Shown one piece after another: positions 55,076 through 64,000 of a stretch of 64,000 bases of DNA. Each line of letters starts with the position of its first letter. Position 1 is the stretch's first letter. The stretch spans positions 186,001-250,000 of the forward strand of contig NZ_JAHZST010000007.1 in NCBI RefSeq assembly GCF_019457885.1, written 5' to 3'. Both the position numbers and the translations under genes were made by a program. This stretch comes from Shewanella nanhaiensis. Lineage in GTDB: Bacteria > Pseudomonadota > Gammaproteobacteria > Enterobacterales > Shewanellaceae. Below the pieces are notes generated by a model. The model was not told the origin of the DNA, did not search any database, and saw nothing but the letters and a program-made list of their open reading frames with translations.

Positions 55076-55585
55076 ATGAAGACACAACTAGGTTTTACTT
55101 TAGTGGAGTGTATCTCTACCTTAGCCATATCCACCATTCTCATCTCTGTCGGCGTACCACAATTCAACTCTCTGTATGAATATTTTCGCTCTGATACCTC
55201 TATACGCCGAATACAGCAATCTCTTCAACTCGCCAGAAACTATGCGATTAACTACTCAATAAGAGTAACTGTCTGCCCTATAGAGGAGGGGCGATGTTCA
55301 AAAGATTGGAAAATTGGATTAACAGCTTTTACCGATCTAGGTGAGAAAAATCTACTCGATGGAGATGACAGGGTAATATTTAAAACAAATCCTTTCAATT
55401 CAAGGGATTTTATAACATACAACCGTTCAGCAATTCGGTTCCAGCCAACAGGCTTAGCATCAGGAACAAACGGAACCCTAAGATATTGTCCCTCTAGAAT
55501 CGATAGTGAACACTCCTCAGCCTTGATAGTAAACCAAGCAGGGCGCGTAAGGTTTTCAAAACAGAAGGTAATAACCTGCGATTAG
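55076..55585 (+). CDS. fimT: FimT/GspH-type pseudopilin, copy 1
   Basis: The 169-residue type IV pilin-like protein has a short leader, MKTQLG, cleaved before FTLVECISTLAISTILISVG. The Glu5 needed for methylation and assembly is present. The periplasmic domain has the GspH/FimT pattern: RRIQQSLQLARNYAINYSIR, a first CPIEEGRCSKDWKIGL with a Cys pair, and a C-terminal RYCPSRID...GRVRFSKQKVITCD. A Cys in the hydrophobic helix (VECIS) is unusual. It is probably a minor pilin that primes pilus assembly. AAGGATGAAAT precedes the ATG. It is divergent from glnB. Confidence 0.85.
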   Translation: MKTQLGFTLVECISTLAISTILISVGVPQFNSLYEYFRSDTSIRRIQQSLQLARNYAINYSIRVTVCPIEEGRCSKDWKIGLTAFTDLGEKNLLDGDDRVIFKTNPFNSRDFITYNRSAIRFQPTGLASGTNGTLRYCPSRIDSEHSSALIVNQAGRVRFSKQKVITCD

Positions 55586-55630
55586 AGAATTAAAAAACAC
55601 TATCTTATTTGTGCCAAAAAAGCCTTAAAT

Positions 55631-55654
55631 GCCAATATATTGGCTCATTTTTTT
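55631..55654 (+). terminator. Possible terminator between the two fimT genes
   Basis: GCCAATATATTGGC (55631-55644) is a perfect palindrome followed by TCA and a T7 run, 45 bases after the first fimT stop. Confidence 0.5.
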
Positions 55655-55723
55655 ATCATTAAGGTGCAGATAAAACATACATTTTCACTTATACTGTAGT
55701 AAGTAGATGTGAGGATTTATGCA

Positions 55724-56257
55724 ATGTTAACACTAGAAAAAGGTTTCACCTTAGTTGAGCTTATGGTGACACTTGTCATTGGTATGATATTGATCACCGT
55801 TGGTGTGCCCTCTTTCACAGAGATGTATCAGGGATATAGAGCTGAAAGTGAAATTAGGAAGGTGCAGCAATATTTAATGTTCGCCAGAAGCCAAGCGGTC
55901 AGTTACGGCGCTAGAGTCACAGTATGCCCTATTTCAGGCACCAGTTGCGGATCTGATTGGAAATCAGGTTTCAGCATCTTTATTGATAATGGCGCCGCAG
56001 CAACAATCGACTCTACAGATGGTGTAACAGATCCCATAATCAAGCAGGTAGATGCATTTAACAGCAAAGACTTTTTTACCTACGCAGGAAACTCAGTGAG
56101 CTTTACACCAGATGGGCTAATTCCCACCAATTCAACTGTGGGGACTTTTTCATACTGCCCAGGCTCTACAACCAGTGAGAACTCACGAGGTGTAGAGGTT
56201 AGTTCCTCAGGAAAGGTCCGCTTTTCAGATACCGTTACAAGCTGTGTTTCGTATTAA
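55724..56257 (+). CDS. fimT: FimT/GspH-type pseudopilin, copy 2
   Basis: The 177-residue paralogue has leader MLTLEKG then [20 protein letters not shown], with Glu5 and a normal helix. Its domain follows the same plan as copy 1: RKVQQYLMFARSQAVSYGAR, CPISGTSCGSDWKSGFSIFI, and a closing SYCPGSTTSENSRGVEVSSS then GKVRFSDTVTSCVSY. ATG 55724 is chosen because GAGGA lies 8 bases upstream, within a longer frame that begins at GTG 55709. The two copies are clearly homologous along the full length. It is convergent with the pilV-pilE operon. Confidence 0.87.
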   Translation: MLTLEKGFTLVELMVTLVIGMILITVGVPSFTEMYQGYRAESEIRKVQQYLMFARSQAVSYGARVTVCPISGTSCGSDWKSGFSIFIDNGAAATIDSTDGVTDPIIKQVDAFNSKDFFTYAGNSVSFTPDGLIPTNSTVGTFSYCPGSTTSENSRGVEVSSSGKVRFSDTVTSCVSY

Positions 56258-56284
56258 AAAGTGAGATAAAAAACGCGCTAATGG

Positions 56285-56578
56285 TTAATGAAGTGTCACC
56301 TTATCGACTTTTTGAGCGTCTGCGGATTCAAAAGTGTCATTGATATGAACGCACTCTTGTACCTCTTTAATAAAATACTTTTTCCCTTTCTTATTGGTAT
56401 TGGTACGTCCAACTAATTTTGCCATCTTAAGTTTTAGCTCATCTGTTTTCCATCGATAAAAAACAACTTTATCTCCATCTGTTGAGTTTACAAAACATTT
56501 ATAATCTTGTTTCTCGCTCGCCACAGCCGTTGTAGATAAACTCAACAAAAAGATGGGTATCATAATAAAACATTTCAT
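56285..56578 (-). CDS. Small secreted protein coupled to pilE, unknown
   Basis: The ATG at 56578 overlaps the pilE stop codon (TAATG), so this 97-residue protein is made from the pilin operon mRNA. It has a signal peptide ([20 protein letters not shown]) and a short basic mature part with two cysteines, in YKCFVNSTDG and VQECVHINDT, likely a disulfide. The family is not recognised. Its place at the end of pilV-pilW-pilX-pilY1-pilE suggests a helper or cap of the minor pilin complex. Confidence 0.65.
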   Translation of the reverse strand: MKCFIMIPIFLLSLSTTAVASEKQDYKCFVNSTDGDKVVFYRWKTDELKLKMAKLVGRTNTNKKGKKYFIKEVQECVHINDTFESADAQKVDKVTLH

Positions 56579-56964
56579 TACCAACACTCCGTAGGCGTTT
56601 TTGCACCTGTATCTGTAATTTGAATCGTTGCGCAAGCACTATCTCGAGTCGCTTGAACTCCTAATGCTGTTGCAACTAAAACAAAACTGCCAGTCCCTGT
56701 TGAATCAATGCTATAAAGGTTACTTTGTGTCACAAAGGGATCAGCACCTACACCAAGCTCGTTCATATCTTCCGTGTAAGTTCTATTATCTAAATAAAAC
56801 TGCTCCTGTAGGTTTGAGATCCTTAGCAGTGATGTATGTGCCTCTGCTCGAGCTCCCTCGGCAACATATTCTGTATATGAGGGGTAAGCTATTGCTGTTA
56901 ATATTCCAATAATCGCAATACCAACCATCAACTCTACTAACGTAAAACCATTTCTCATTTTCAT
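56578..56964 (-). CDS. pilE: Type IV minor pilin PilE
   Basis: The 128-residue pilin has leader MKMRNG then [20 protein letters not shown] with Glu5. The domain region [20 protein letters not shown] followed by [12 protein letters not shown] is the PilE pattern of minor pilins. The C-terminal disulfide loop is formed by two cysteines, in SACATIQ and PTECW. It follows pilY1 by 14 bases in the typical order pilV-pilW-pilX-pilY1-pilE. It joins the priming complex that carries PilY1 to the pilus tip. Confidence 0.92.
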   Translation of the reverse strand: MKMRNGFTLVELMVGIAIIGILTAIAYPSYTEYVAEGARAEAHTSLLRISNLQEQFYLDNRTYTEDMNELGVGADPFVTQSNLYSIDSTGTGSFVLVATALGVQATRDSACATIQITDTGAKTPTECW

Positions 56965-56978
56965 CTTAAATTCTCTAC

Positions 56979-59900
56979 CTACTCATCAATATGATAATAG
57001 ATCTTATTAACACCTAAACCAGCACCTACATTAATGGTTCCTGTTGGCGCTCCATCTTTAATCTCCCCTTTCCCCACGCCAATAATATAGATATAGGGAT
57101 CTTCCCCTGTTTCAGGAGCTGGGACCACTATTTGAGGGGTATCAGGCACGCGCTCTCCTAATTCATAATAGACATTTTCATAACTTCGTGTCCCTCGATG
57201 AAGATCAAACACATATAATCGACCTTGGCCAGAGCTACTACAAACTAAATCTGAAACCTCATTCACTGACGGTAGAAAAGAGGTAAAGAAAACCTTGCCA
57301 TCAATAATTAAAGCCGCAGTTAAAGATTTTTCACCTGACCCCCTAAAATCAAAGTACCATCCCCGCTTTGTACCAAAGGAAATATTTTCAGCTTCGGTAA
57401 CTGGCGGAGTGGAGGTAACATTGTAGAGTTTACTCATGTCTAACACTTCAGGAACAGGCTCCCCTATCACACTTCGAGTAACAACATTACGATCTTGCAG
57501 TACAAAGAACTTATCTGAAGTCACTACACTCGTAGGGTGAGGGCGACTGCCACTACCAATAACAACGGCATCATAGGGAACATTCTGATATGAGGTTGTT
57601 GTCGTTGTCGTCCCTTCTCCATCTGTCACTTCAACTTCAGAGATGTTACTAAAAGTCGTTTGAGCCACAGCAGGCTCCGCAAAAAAACGTCTGTCATTGA
57701 TGGCTGTACTTCCACCTAAATCTGCAAACTTATAAGCACTCCATGTACTCCTTGATGAATCAGCTAGATCTATCCTCCATACATGACCACCTACATCCGT
57801 GGCATAGATTCTATCGGTGTCACCATCATTGTTACTGTCCAAAATCGCAACAGAGTTTGGAATACTGTCAACAAGTCCATCCATTTTAGTCCCGCCAACT
57901 CCAGTATCTGTAAATGCATGCACTAAAGCACCTGAATCAGCATCAACTATGTAGATAGCTTTACCTTTAGCCGCTGCAGTGCTAGGTACGGTATCAGCAT
58001 CATAAAGCGGAGCATCATAACCGCCACCAAATATCAGAACAGGACCAGAATGCCCCGGAATAGTCGTCACAATAGGTTCAGACCAAGATTGCCCAAGCTC
58101 AGAAAAACCTGAGCTATCAGGAGTAATAATCCATTTAACACTTGGCGAATCTGGAGAGGTGACATCTAGCGCATAATAGGAGGAACCACCACGGCGCATC
58201 CCCATAAATACCCAAGCTTTATTCACTCTCCCTGACGAGTCAGTTTCAGTGTAAGAAACTGGAGAACCATCCATACCGTAAATATAATGCCCTCCATTAG
58301 CCACATTTTGTTTCAACACAGGAACATTGCTTAAGAGTTCTGTAGGGATAAAGGCCCAGCTCTCTTCAACTTCATCTCCTGTATCTTTAAACATATGAAC
58401 TAAGCCTTGATTAGTTCCTAAAACAATACGGATATCAGGACTCGCCTTTGTGCCAAAGTTCAGCGCTAATGGCTTTGAATGCAGAGGATCTCCCATAATA
58501 TCACTGCGAAAATCAGTTGCACTTCCACCTGGGTTATCACTATCAACATCATAACCATATAACCACTTAACCGTGTCACTGACATCAGCTTCAACTATCC
58601 CCATACTAGTCGAGAGAATAGGTTCTAAAACTTGTGCAAGATCCGACATCGGGCTAGTCAAATTTGAGTAGATAGTACGAGCACTTACCCCAGTAGAGGG
58701 TGTCGCTCTCTGTAGGGCTTCTATGACTCCGCCCTCTAGAACACTTTTGCCATCAGACTTACCTGTGCATAAACTCCAGAAAGTACATGCAGTGTCTTTA
58801 ATATCACCTCCATCACCAATAGCAACACTTCCAGACTTATCCACCAGAACACCACCAGAGGTCACTTTAAGCTTTTTAAGATTACCACTCCACCTAGGTC
58901 CTCTTCCTGGTAGAAACATTGCATAATAAGCCGCATCAAAGGTCTGAGTTCTATCGAAATTATTACTTGCGATACTAGGCGAGGTAAAGCTGGCATCGGT
59001 CTCCATAATAGACAGGAGTGCATCATTCATAGCAGCAACAAGTCCTAAGCCTCCCGTGGCTTGGAAATACCCAGTATTAACACCATCGTCATCGACTTTA
59101 TTTCCACCTCTCTTCGCCGTTTCTTTCAATAGCGCTTCAGCATCCTCAGCACCAGAGCTAAAACCAATAGTAAAGGTTTTAACTGTTTGCATATGCTCTC
59201 TTGTAGAGCCATCACTCAATGTCTCTGGTGAAGTGACTAGATCGTTATGATAAAGATAACTTGCTAACGCTGGGAGATAACTTGGAGAGCTTAAGCCTGG
59301 ATCAGAAAAAACAGAATAATCAGGAGCATTCACTTTATCATCAGCTTTCTCTGTCACGCCGCTAGCAGTGAGTGTGACAATATCAGTATCGGCAAAGGTA
59401 TCTTGAGTTGGCACACCATCAGTAATATAGATAACATAGGCTATATCAGGGCAAACTCTGAATGGCGAGGAGTAGTTCAGACCAGACTCAGCACTCGTAT
59501 CTCGTGGAGGTTTATTTCCCTCATACCAAGTTGAGTAATCAGAATCTTTTTTACCATAGAGTACTGGCTTACCGGAGAAGTACTTATAAGCTTCAAATAA
59601 AGTTTCACAAAGAGGGGTGTTTGTATCAGCGGGGATACCATCTATGGTAGATAAAAGCGCAGTTTTATTGGCCGGAGACATCTTCTGTATCTTCGACACT
59701 ATTCTGCCGCCATCTCGATTCCCTTCTGATGGGTAATTCATATTAAACAGAGCTAACCCAAAGTCTACTGAAGTATTCGTGTTAATCACGGTCTCAATTG
59801 CCGTTTTTGCAATGTCTAAACGAGATTGTGGGCTAGTTGGTAACGCGTCAGCAACAGCCGCCGCATGCCAGCGAAGATAATTAGCCGTATACAGAGTAAC

Positions 59901-60539
59901 AGCTTCACCTAACCCAAGCTGCGTATCTCCGCCTGTTGTGCTATAGGGCTTAGGGGTATTACCCTGTCTCATTCCATCGATAGGAAAACCGTCACCGTGG
60001 GCATTACCATCTTTGTCTTTGGCATTGATAGGATCATTTTCCTGAATATCTTCAAGGCAATCTATGGTGTCATAGTTAGCCCCACTGTTATCTCGTAGCT
60101 CCCCCCAAGAGCCCGTTTTACCCTTTATTCTATACTCACCAACAAAGCCAGTGAAACGCCCATACCGCTCTATAAGATCCCAACTTTGATGACAGCCATT
60201 GATATCTTTTAAAAAGCGTCTTGAATCAGAGGGGCTTAAGGGGATGTCCATACCAGCATTATCGATACCTATTCCTTTTGTGAAATAGATCTTATCATCT
60301 TGATAGGCATGGGCTGAGCTAATCGGTTCATAGGTGGTGGTTGAATCATAAGCGCCAGGAGCATTCTCCTCAATGGTCGTCATACTTCCAGAGTTATCAA
60401 AAATAATCAATACTTTAGGGTTCGCTCCCGTTCTTACAGAAGACTCTACAACATAGAGTTCAGTATCATCAGCAAAGGTTCCTGCCGATATACCAACTAA
60501 AACAAATAAAGCTGCGCATGCAACATGTTTAATCATCAT
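56979..60539 (-). CDS. pilY1: Pilus tip-associated adhesin PilY1
   Basis: The 1186-residue exported protein has a signal peptide ending TFA (about residue 23) and an N-terminal von Willebrand A-like domain with a metal-ion site (IIFDNSGSM, DxSxS) at about residues 46-54. A C-terminal beta-propeller domain (from about 690) is typical of PilY1. That domain includes [40 protein letters not shown] and an EF-hand-like calcium loop [20 protein letters not shown]. PilY1 controls extension and retraction and can act as an adhesin or mechanosensor. GGGAG just before ATG 60539 lies in the end of pilX. Confidence 0.92.
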   Translation of the reverse strand: MMIKHVACAALFVLVGISAGTFADDTELYVVESSVRTGANPKVLIIFDNSGSMTTIEENAPGAYDSTTTYEPISSAHAYQDDKIYFTKGIGIDNAGMDIPLSPSDSRRFLKDINGCHQSWDLIERYGRFTGFVGEYRIKGKTGSWGELRDNSGANYDTIDCLEDIQENDPINAKDKDGNAHGDGFPIDGMRQGNTPKPYSTTGGDTQLGLGEAVTLYTANYLRWHAAAVADALPTSPQSRLDIAKTAIETVINTNTSVDFGLALFNMNYPSEGNRDGGRIVSKIQKMSPANKTALLSTIDGIPADTNTPLCETLFEAYKYFSGKPVLYGKKDSDYSTWYEGNKPPRDTSAESGLNYSSPFRVCPDIAYVIYITDGVPTQDTFADTDIVTLTASGVTEKADDKVNAPDYSVFSDPGLSSPSYLPALASYLYHNDLVTSPETLSDGSTREHMQTVKTFTIGFSSGAEDAEALLKETAKRGGNKVDDDGVNTGYFQATGGLGLVAAMNDALLSIMETDASFTSPSIASNNFDRTQTFDAAYYAMFLPGRGPRWSGNLKKLKVTSGGVLVDKSGSVAIGDGGDIKDTACTFWSLCTGKSDGKSVLEGGVIEALQRATPSTGVSARTIYSNLTSPMSDLAQVLEPILSTSMGIVEADVSDTVKWLYGYDVDSDNPGGSATDFRSDIMGDPLHSKPLALNFGTKASPDIRIVLGTNQGLVHMFKDTGDEVEESWAFIPTELLSNVPVLKQNVANGGHYIYGMDGSPVSYTETDSSGRVNKAWVFMGMRRGGSSYYALDVTSPDSPSVKWIITPDSSGFSELGQSWSEPIVTTIPGHSGPVLIFGGGYDAPLYDADTVPSTAAAKGKAIYIVDADSGALVHAFTDTGVGGTKMDGLVDSIPNSVAILDSNNDGDTDRIYATDVGGHVWRIDLADSSRSTWSAYKFADLGGSTAINDRRFFAEPAVAQTTFSNISEVEVTDGEGTTTTTTSYQNVPYDAVVIGSGSRPHPTSVVTSDKFFVLQDRNVVTRSVIGEPVPEVLDMSKLYNVTSTPPVTEAENISFGTKRGWYFDFRGSGEKSLTAALIIDGKVFFTSFLPSVNEVSDLVCSSSGQGRLYVFDLHRGTRSYENVYYELGERVPDTPQIVVPAPETGEDPYIYIIGVGKGEIKDGAPTGTINVGAGLGVNKIYYHIDE

Positions 60540-60541
60540 CT

Positions 60542-60970
60542 TTAGCTCCCAGTAAGCACTTCTTGCTCTACGCCACCCACAACCGTTAACCGTCCCATAT
60601 TATTTCGCCCAAAACTGGAAACACTCGTAATTTCAGAGCGGCGGCAACTGATTAAATTCGATGAACTTGCATTGGCACTGCGCTGGCAACTGACATCATC
60701 AAGTTGTAATGGCGTTATCGTACTTGCTACCCCTAGCATAGTGCCGGCATTCACTTCTCCAGTTAAATTGGCTAGTGCAACCCCTTGATTATTGTCAATG
60801 ACACTATCGAGTGCGCCATGTGCTGCGGCCATCGCTTCAACCCGTTCAGATCCTGCCCCAGCCATCCGAATAGACTGGGTAGAATTAACAGCCAGAGCCA
60901 CGCCAATCACCGTCATAATGACAAGTACAATTAGCGAAAAGAATAGGATCATTCCTTTTTGCTTCTTCAT
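60542..60970 (-). CDS. pilX: Minor pilin PilX
   Basis: The 142-residue protein has the PilX pattern: leader MKKQKG then MILFFSLIVLVIMTVIGVAL, with Thr/Ser-rich helix residues and no Glu5. The following STQSIRMAGAGSERVEAMAA is typical. A Cys pair (DVSCQRSAN and ISCRRSE) could form the C-terminal loop. TGGAG lies 8 bases before the ATG. It is two bases from pilY1 and 47 from pilW, within one operon. Confidence 0.9.
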   Translation of the reverse strand: MKKQKGMILFFSLIVLVIMTVIGVALAVNSTQSIRMAGAGSERVEAMAAAHGALDSVIDNNQGVALANLTGEVNAGTMLGVASTITPLQLDDVSCQRSANASSSNLISCRRSEITSVSSFGRNNMGRLTVVGGVEQEVLTGS

Positions 60971-61017
60971 CTATTTACTCCAAAACATTTCACATATACC
61001 GTGAAAATGAATATTGA

Positions 61018-61998
61018 CTATCTGATGAGTACTGGGTTTTCAAGTACAACAGTAGTCGACACCACTTTCCGTCTAAAGTTATCACCCGTAGCAGCAACCG
61101 TTTTATCACCTAAAACATAATCGGTGTTATTGGTGTAGCTGTTGTCAGCTTCTACTGCACGAACTAAGACAAATATCCTAAGAGCAACTAGGCGTTGAAA
61201 CAGTTCGTTATCCCACATTAGATTTGTCACATTTTGCACAGGCATAAAACTATCAGCAGTGTTATCACCATCATTATCAAATCCGTATAACACTCTGATA
61301 TTTTCGATACCTTCAACAAGCTGGTCTTCATTGGCCATGCCATTATTAACACTTAACGTTCTGCGCCTTAACACTGGGATATCACCATCATTTGCGATGT
61401 AATAAACATGATGTTGATACTCCCAGAACCGAGCATTCGCCAAAACAGGGGGAGCGGGATTGCCCACAAAAAAGATAGCCTGATTAGGCGTTGCTGCCAC
61501 GTAATATCGAGTATTCAAATTTGGAGTAGCTGTTGCAGGTCCAATTAACCTTTTTATTTGAAGAACATCAGTGCCGCTATTAACGCTGTTTAAACAAGCA
61601 AGTGAATCACCGCTAACCCCACTTTCATATCCCCAAAGACGCCTGAAATGGGAAGGAGTATTGTTGGGTAAACTGGCATTATTCGCGCCAGCACCGACAC
61701 AATCATTTGGGACTCCTCCAGCTGGGATCTGTGTATTTGATCCAAGTACAAAGTCAGTCCCTGTCATATCGCCCATAAACCCAAGTTGGCTGATATCTCT
61801 CTCTACTAAGGCAAGTGCAATACGCCCATTCTCTTGCAATTGATTAAACTGACTCGTCGTCGTGACATTGGTTGCCGACATATTAAACATGGAGAACAAA
61901 CCAGCAGAGAGAAACAAGCCTATGACCATAGCCACCATAAGCTCAACTAGGGAGAACCCCGAAACTTGTATACCCTTATTTCGCATTAGCTGTCTCAT
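61018..61998 (-). CDS. pilW: Minor pilin PilW
   Basis: The 326-residue pilin-like protein has FSLVELMVAMVIGLFLSAGL after a 14-residue leader ending in Gly. The helix is followed by NQLQENGRIALALVERDISQ, the PilW hallmark. Cysteines (CVGAG, LACLNS) may pair. The start codon immediately follows the pilV stop (TAG then ATG). It is one of the set of minor pilins priming type IV pilus assembly. Confidence 0.9.
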   Translation of the reverse strand: MRQLMRNKGIQVSGFSLVELMVAMVIGLFLSAGLFSMFNMSATNVTTTSQFNQLQENGRIALALVERDISQLGFMGDMTGTDFVLGSNTQIPAGGVPNDCVGAGANNASLPNNTPSHFRRLWGYESGVSGDSLACLNSVNSGTDVLQIKRLIGPATATPNLNTRYYVAATPNQAIFFVGNPAPPVLANARFWEYQHHVYYIANDGDIPVLRRRTLSVNNGMANEDQLVEGIENIRVLYGFDNDGDNTADSFMPVQNVTNLMWDNELFQRLVALRIFVLVRAVEADNSYTNNTDYVLGDKTVAATGDNFRRKVVSTTVVLENPVLIR

Positions 61999-62592
61999 CT
62001 ATATGATCACTGTATTAATTGAATAAACACGGCGTCTGTCACTACTCGAACCACATCCTTTAATGAAAGCTGCATTATCACCTGCTGCATTAGCAGTTCC
62101 ATCTGAGAGCGCTCTAATCCCTCTCCATGTCATCACAACAAGCACCTGCCCATTTGCTTGAGTCCTGATGCAAGCCGTTGGAGTATCTAATCCTCCAACA
62201 TCACGCCCACTCAGTTGCTCTGAAGCGCCACCAAAAAGCTGCTCCCACTGGTAAAGATCCCAAAGCCGAGTTTCAACATTAGTGCAGACCACAGCAGGAC
62301 CACCCGCAGCAACATCACACGAAGTACCAGGCAGCGGTAATCCACCGCTATAAGTGCCGTTATAGTTAATTAATTGAGAGCGGTTGAGCTTCATACGATT
62401 GATGATATCGTTGACATAATAGGAAGCTTGAGTCTGTTGAAATGACTCAAAGCTGCTTCTCTTCGAAACAATATGTAGATTAAAGATGCCAATTAAGCCG
62501 ATCACCAAAATGACCAGCGACACTAACACCTCAATTAAAGAGAACCCTTTCGTCCCGTTATTCATCTGCGTCAATTGTCCTTCATTCGCCAT
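61999..62592 (-). CDS. pilV: Minor pilin PilV
   Basis: The 197-residue protein has FSLIEVLVSLVILVIGLIGI after its leader, then NLHIVSKRSSFESFQQTQAS and YYVNDIINRMKLNRSQL, the PilV signature. It has cysteine pairs (TSCDVAAG, VVCTN, TACIR, KGCGSS). Start: ATG 62592 gives a 16-residue leader and ATG 62565 a 7-residue leader (MNNGTKG) closer to other pilins; the choice is open. It is the first gene of the minor pilin operon, with 211 bases of upstream sequence. Confidence 0.9.
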   Translation of the reverse strand: MANEGQLTQMNNGTKGFSLIEVLVSLVILVIGLIGIFNLHIVSKRSSFESFQQTQASYYVNDIINRMKLNRSQLINYNGTYSGGLPLPGTSCDVAAGGPAVVCTNVETRLWDLYQWEQLFGGASEQLSGRDVGGLDTPTACIRTQANGQVLVVMTWRGIRALSDGTANAAGDNAAFIKGCGSSSDRRRVYSINTVII

Positions 62593-62751
62593 ATTATTGA
62601 CGGTTAAAAACCTTATTTACCCGTTAAAAATCTGAAAGTTAGCAGTAATACCCCACTATATAGGTTAATCATAGTTTAGTCGAATGTTAGCCGCTAGTAA
62701 TATTAGTGTATAAGAAGTCTTCTCATTAGAACCTGAGTAAAAATCAGGCAT

Positions 62752-62776
62752 AAAAAAGGAGGCTATAAGCCTCCTT
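62752..62776 (-). terminator. Terminator of the fkpB-ispH transcript
   Basis: AAGGAGGCT (62756-62764) and AGCCTCCTT (62768-62776) with loop ATA are followed by Ts on the minus strand. The rest of 62593-62751 holds only the likely pilV promoter. Confidence 0.88.
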
Positions 62777-62803
62777 AAAACAAAAGTTAAACCTTCTAAA
62801 TTA

Positions 62804-63751
62804 TCACCTTAACTCGGCAGGAACAGCGAAAACCGTATCCTCTTTTCGCCCTTCAACCTCAGTGATCACGCTAGGGGCCAGTTGGGCTATTGCATCAATA
62901 ACCTGCTTGACCAATACTTCTGGTGCAGATGCACCTGCTGTAACCGCAACTTTTGTCACACCTTCAAACCAACTTGAATCGATATCATCTGAGTTATCAA
63001 CTAAGTAAGATTGTGTTCCTCTCTTCTGTGCAAGCTCCCGCAGACGATTTGAATTAGAGCTATTTTTAGAGCCAACAACAATAAATAGATCAACATCATC
63101 AGCGACATTTCTTACCGCATCTTGCCTGTTCTGGGTTGCATAACAGATATCATCTTTACGTGGCCCTTGAATACTAGGGAAGCGAGATTGAAGCGCCTCA
63201 ATAACATCGGCAGTATCATCCATAGAGAGCGTCGTTTGGGTAACAAAACAGAGGTTATTTGGATCTTTAACCTGTAATGATTCAACATCCGCTGGGGACT
63301 CAACTAATAATACTCCTCCCTCAGGGTTATCATATTGGCCCATGGTCCCCTCAACCTCAGGATGTCCTGCATGACCAATAAGAATGCACTCAATCCCTTT
63401 GCGACTGGCCCGAGTGACCTGCAGATGAACCTTAGTCACAAGTGGACAGGTCGCATCAAACACCTTCAAACCACGATGTTTGGCTTCTTTTCTGACTGCT
63501 TGTGACACACCATGAGCACTGAAAATCACAATACTGTTATCTGGAACCTGATCTAACTCTTCAACAAAAACCGCACCGCGCTCTTTCAAGTTTTGCACCA
63601 CATAGCGGTTATGAACCACTTCATGACGAACATAAATAGGTGCAGGAAACAGTTCTAAAGCTCGCTCTACAATACTGATAGCTCTATCCACCCCGGCGCA
63701 AAAGCCTCGAGGATTAGCTAGCTTGATCTGAAGATTCTGGGCTACTTGCAT
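62804..63751 (-). CDS. ispH: 4-Hydroxy-3-methylbut-2-enyl diphosphate reductase
   Basis: IspH (LytB) is the last enzyme of the MEP pathway and makes IPP and DMAPP through a [4Fe-4S] cluster. The three cluster cysteines are in [32 protein letters not shown] and [16 protein letters not shown]. The substrate-binding [20 protein letters not shown] and the late [16 protein letters not shown] are present. It is 315 residues long (E. coli 316). fkpB lies three bases upstream on the same strand, the usual ileS-lspA-fkpB-ispH order. Confidence 0.96.
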   Translation of the reverse strand: MQVAQNLQIKLANPRGFCAGVDRAISIVERALELFPAPIYVRHEVVHNRYVVQNLKERGAVFVEELDQVPDNSIVIFSAHGVSQAVRKEAKHRGLKVFDATCPLVTKVHLQVTRASRKGIECILIGHAGHPEVEGTMGQYDNPEGGVLLVESPADVESLQVKDPNNLCFVTQTTLSMDDTADVIEALQSRFPSIQGPRKDDICYATQNRQDAVRNVADDVDLFIVVGSKNSSNSNRLRELAQKRGTQSYLVDNSDDIDSSWFEGVTKVAVTAGASAPEVLVKQVIDAIAQLAPSVITEVEGRKEDTVFAVPAELR

Positions 63752-63754
63752 ACG

Positions 63755-64000
63755 TTATAATACCTGTACAACTTCAAGCTCAAAGGTGACCACTTGGCCA
63801 GCTAGAGGATGGTTTAAATCGACGGTAATGGAGTCTCCAGCCACTTCGCGGATCATGCCTGGAATCTCACTGCCACCCGGTCCGCCAAAACTGACTATCA
63901 CGCCAGGTTCAAGGCTCATATCAGCAGGGAACTTGCTTCTGTCCATATGGTGAATTGCATCGGGGTTTGACTCACCAAACGCATCCGCCGCCTGCAGCGT
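63755..64000 (-). CDS. fkpB: FKBP-type peptidyl-prolyl isomerase FkpB, C-terminal part (partial)
   Basis: The minus-strand frame stays open to the window edge, so the N-terminal part of the gene lies beyond 64000. The visible 81 residues match the C-terminal part of FkpB/SlpA. They comprise AADAFGESNPDAIHHMDRSK, GVIVSFGGPGGSEIPGMIRE, and the conserved DSITVDLNHPLAGQVVTFEL. Internal Met codons such as the one at 63946 are not real starts. It is an SlyD-like cytoplasmic isomerase, translated just before ispH. Confidence 0.92.
   Translation of the reverse strand, partial: TLQAADAFGESNPDAIHHMDRSKFPADMSLEPGVIVSFGGPGGSEIPGMIREVAGDSITVDLNHPLAGQVVTFELEVVQVL

Overview
The window is chromosomal DNA of a gammaproteobacterium, almost certainly a marine Shewanella. 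The yggS-proC-yggT-yggU-rdgB-hemW, trmB/mutY-yggX and ispH-fkpB blocks have the gene order expected of Alteromonadales and enterics. The GlcNAc genes (nagP, nagX, BcrAD-type nagK, LacI-type nagR) are the variant described for Shewanella. There are many TonB, lipoprotein and type IV pilus genes and AT-rich intergenic DNA. No prophage, IS transposase, CRISPR array or rRNA was seen.

Layout. 1-7.1 kb: the tail of an unknown gene, a PhnD-like binding protein, a BCCT transporter, and two adjacent alkaline phosphatases (one soluble, one a lipoprotein with a collagen-like linker) followed by a secreted His-tailed protein. 7.1-14.4 kb: ltaE, a TRIC-type channel, MscS, an OmpA-like protein, a PACE efflux pump divergent from a LysR gene, a DUF924-like gene, a 271-bp MITE-like element, a DUF4136 lipoprotein and a small membrane protein behind a perfect Fur box. 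14.5-33.1 kb: housekeeping genes (yciH, yqgE, ruvX, hemH, pilU/pilT, the ygg cluster with rdgB and hemW, a DUF885 lipoprotein, a LysR regulator, yggN, glsB, yggL, trmB, mutY, yggX). A decayed copy of the hemW 5' end lies between rdgB and hemW. 33.1-36 kb: yceI and cytochrome b561, then a duplicated tRNA-Phe/tRNA-Thr locus full of degenerate tRNA-Thr fragments, several followed by their own terminator.

36.2-54.4 kb is a GlcNAc/chitooligosaccharide locus. It has a TonB-dependent receptor, a GH20 hexosaminidase lipoprotein, a binding-protein/chemoreceptor pair, the permease NagP, NagX, kinase NagK, deacetylase NagA, a tryptophan-halogenase-like flavoprotein, SapC, a TSUP permease and the LacI-family regulator NagR. 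Five near-identical palindromes with core GACARCGYTGTC lie in front of nagP, nagK, the binding-protein/chemoreceptor/hexosaminidase operon, the TSUP-SapC genes and the TonB receptor, and so define the local regulon. No glucosamine-6-phosphate deaminase (nagB) is present in the window.

54.5-64 kb: glnB, two FimT/GspH-type pseudopilin genes, the minor pilin operon pilV-pilW-pilX-pilY1-pilE with a translationally coupled small secreted protein at its end, then ispH and the C-terminal part of fkpB running off the right edge.

The most unusual structures are the tRNA-Thr fragment/terminator array, the hemW relic arranged as a coupled upstream ORF, and the inclusion of a TSUP permease in the apparent NagR regulon. 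All assignments come from reading the sequence and recalling families; no database search was run.
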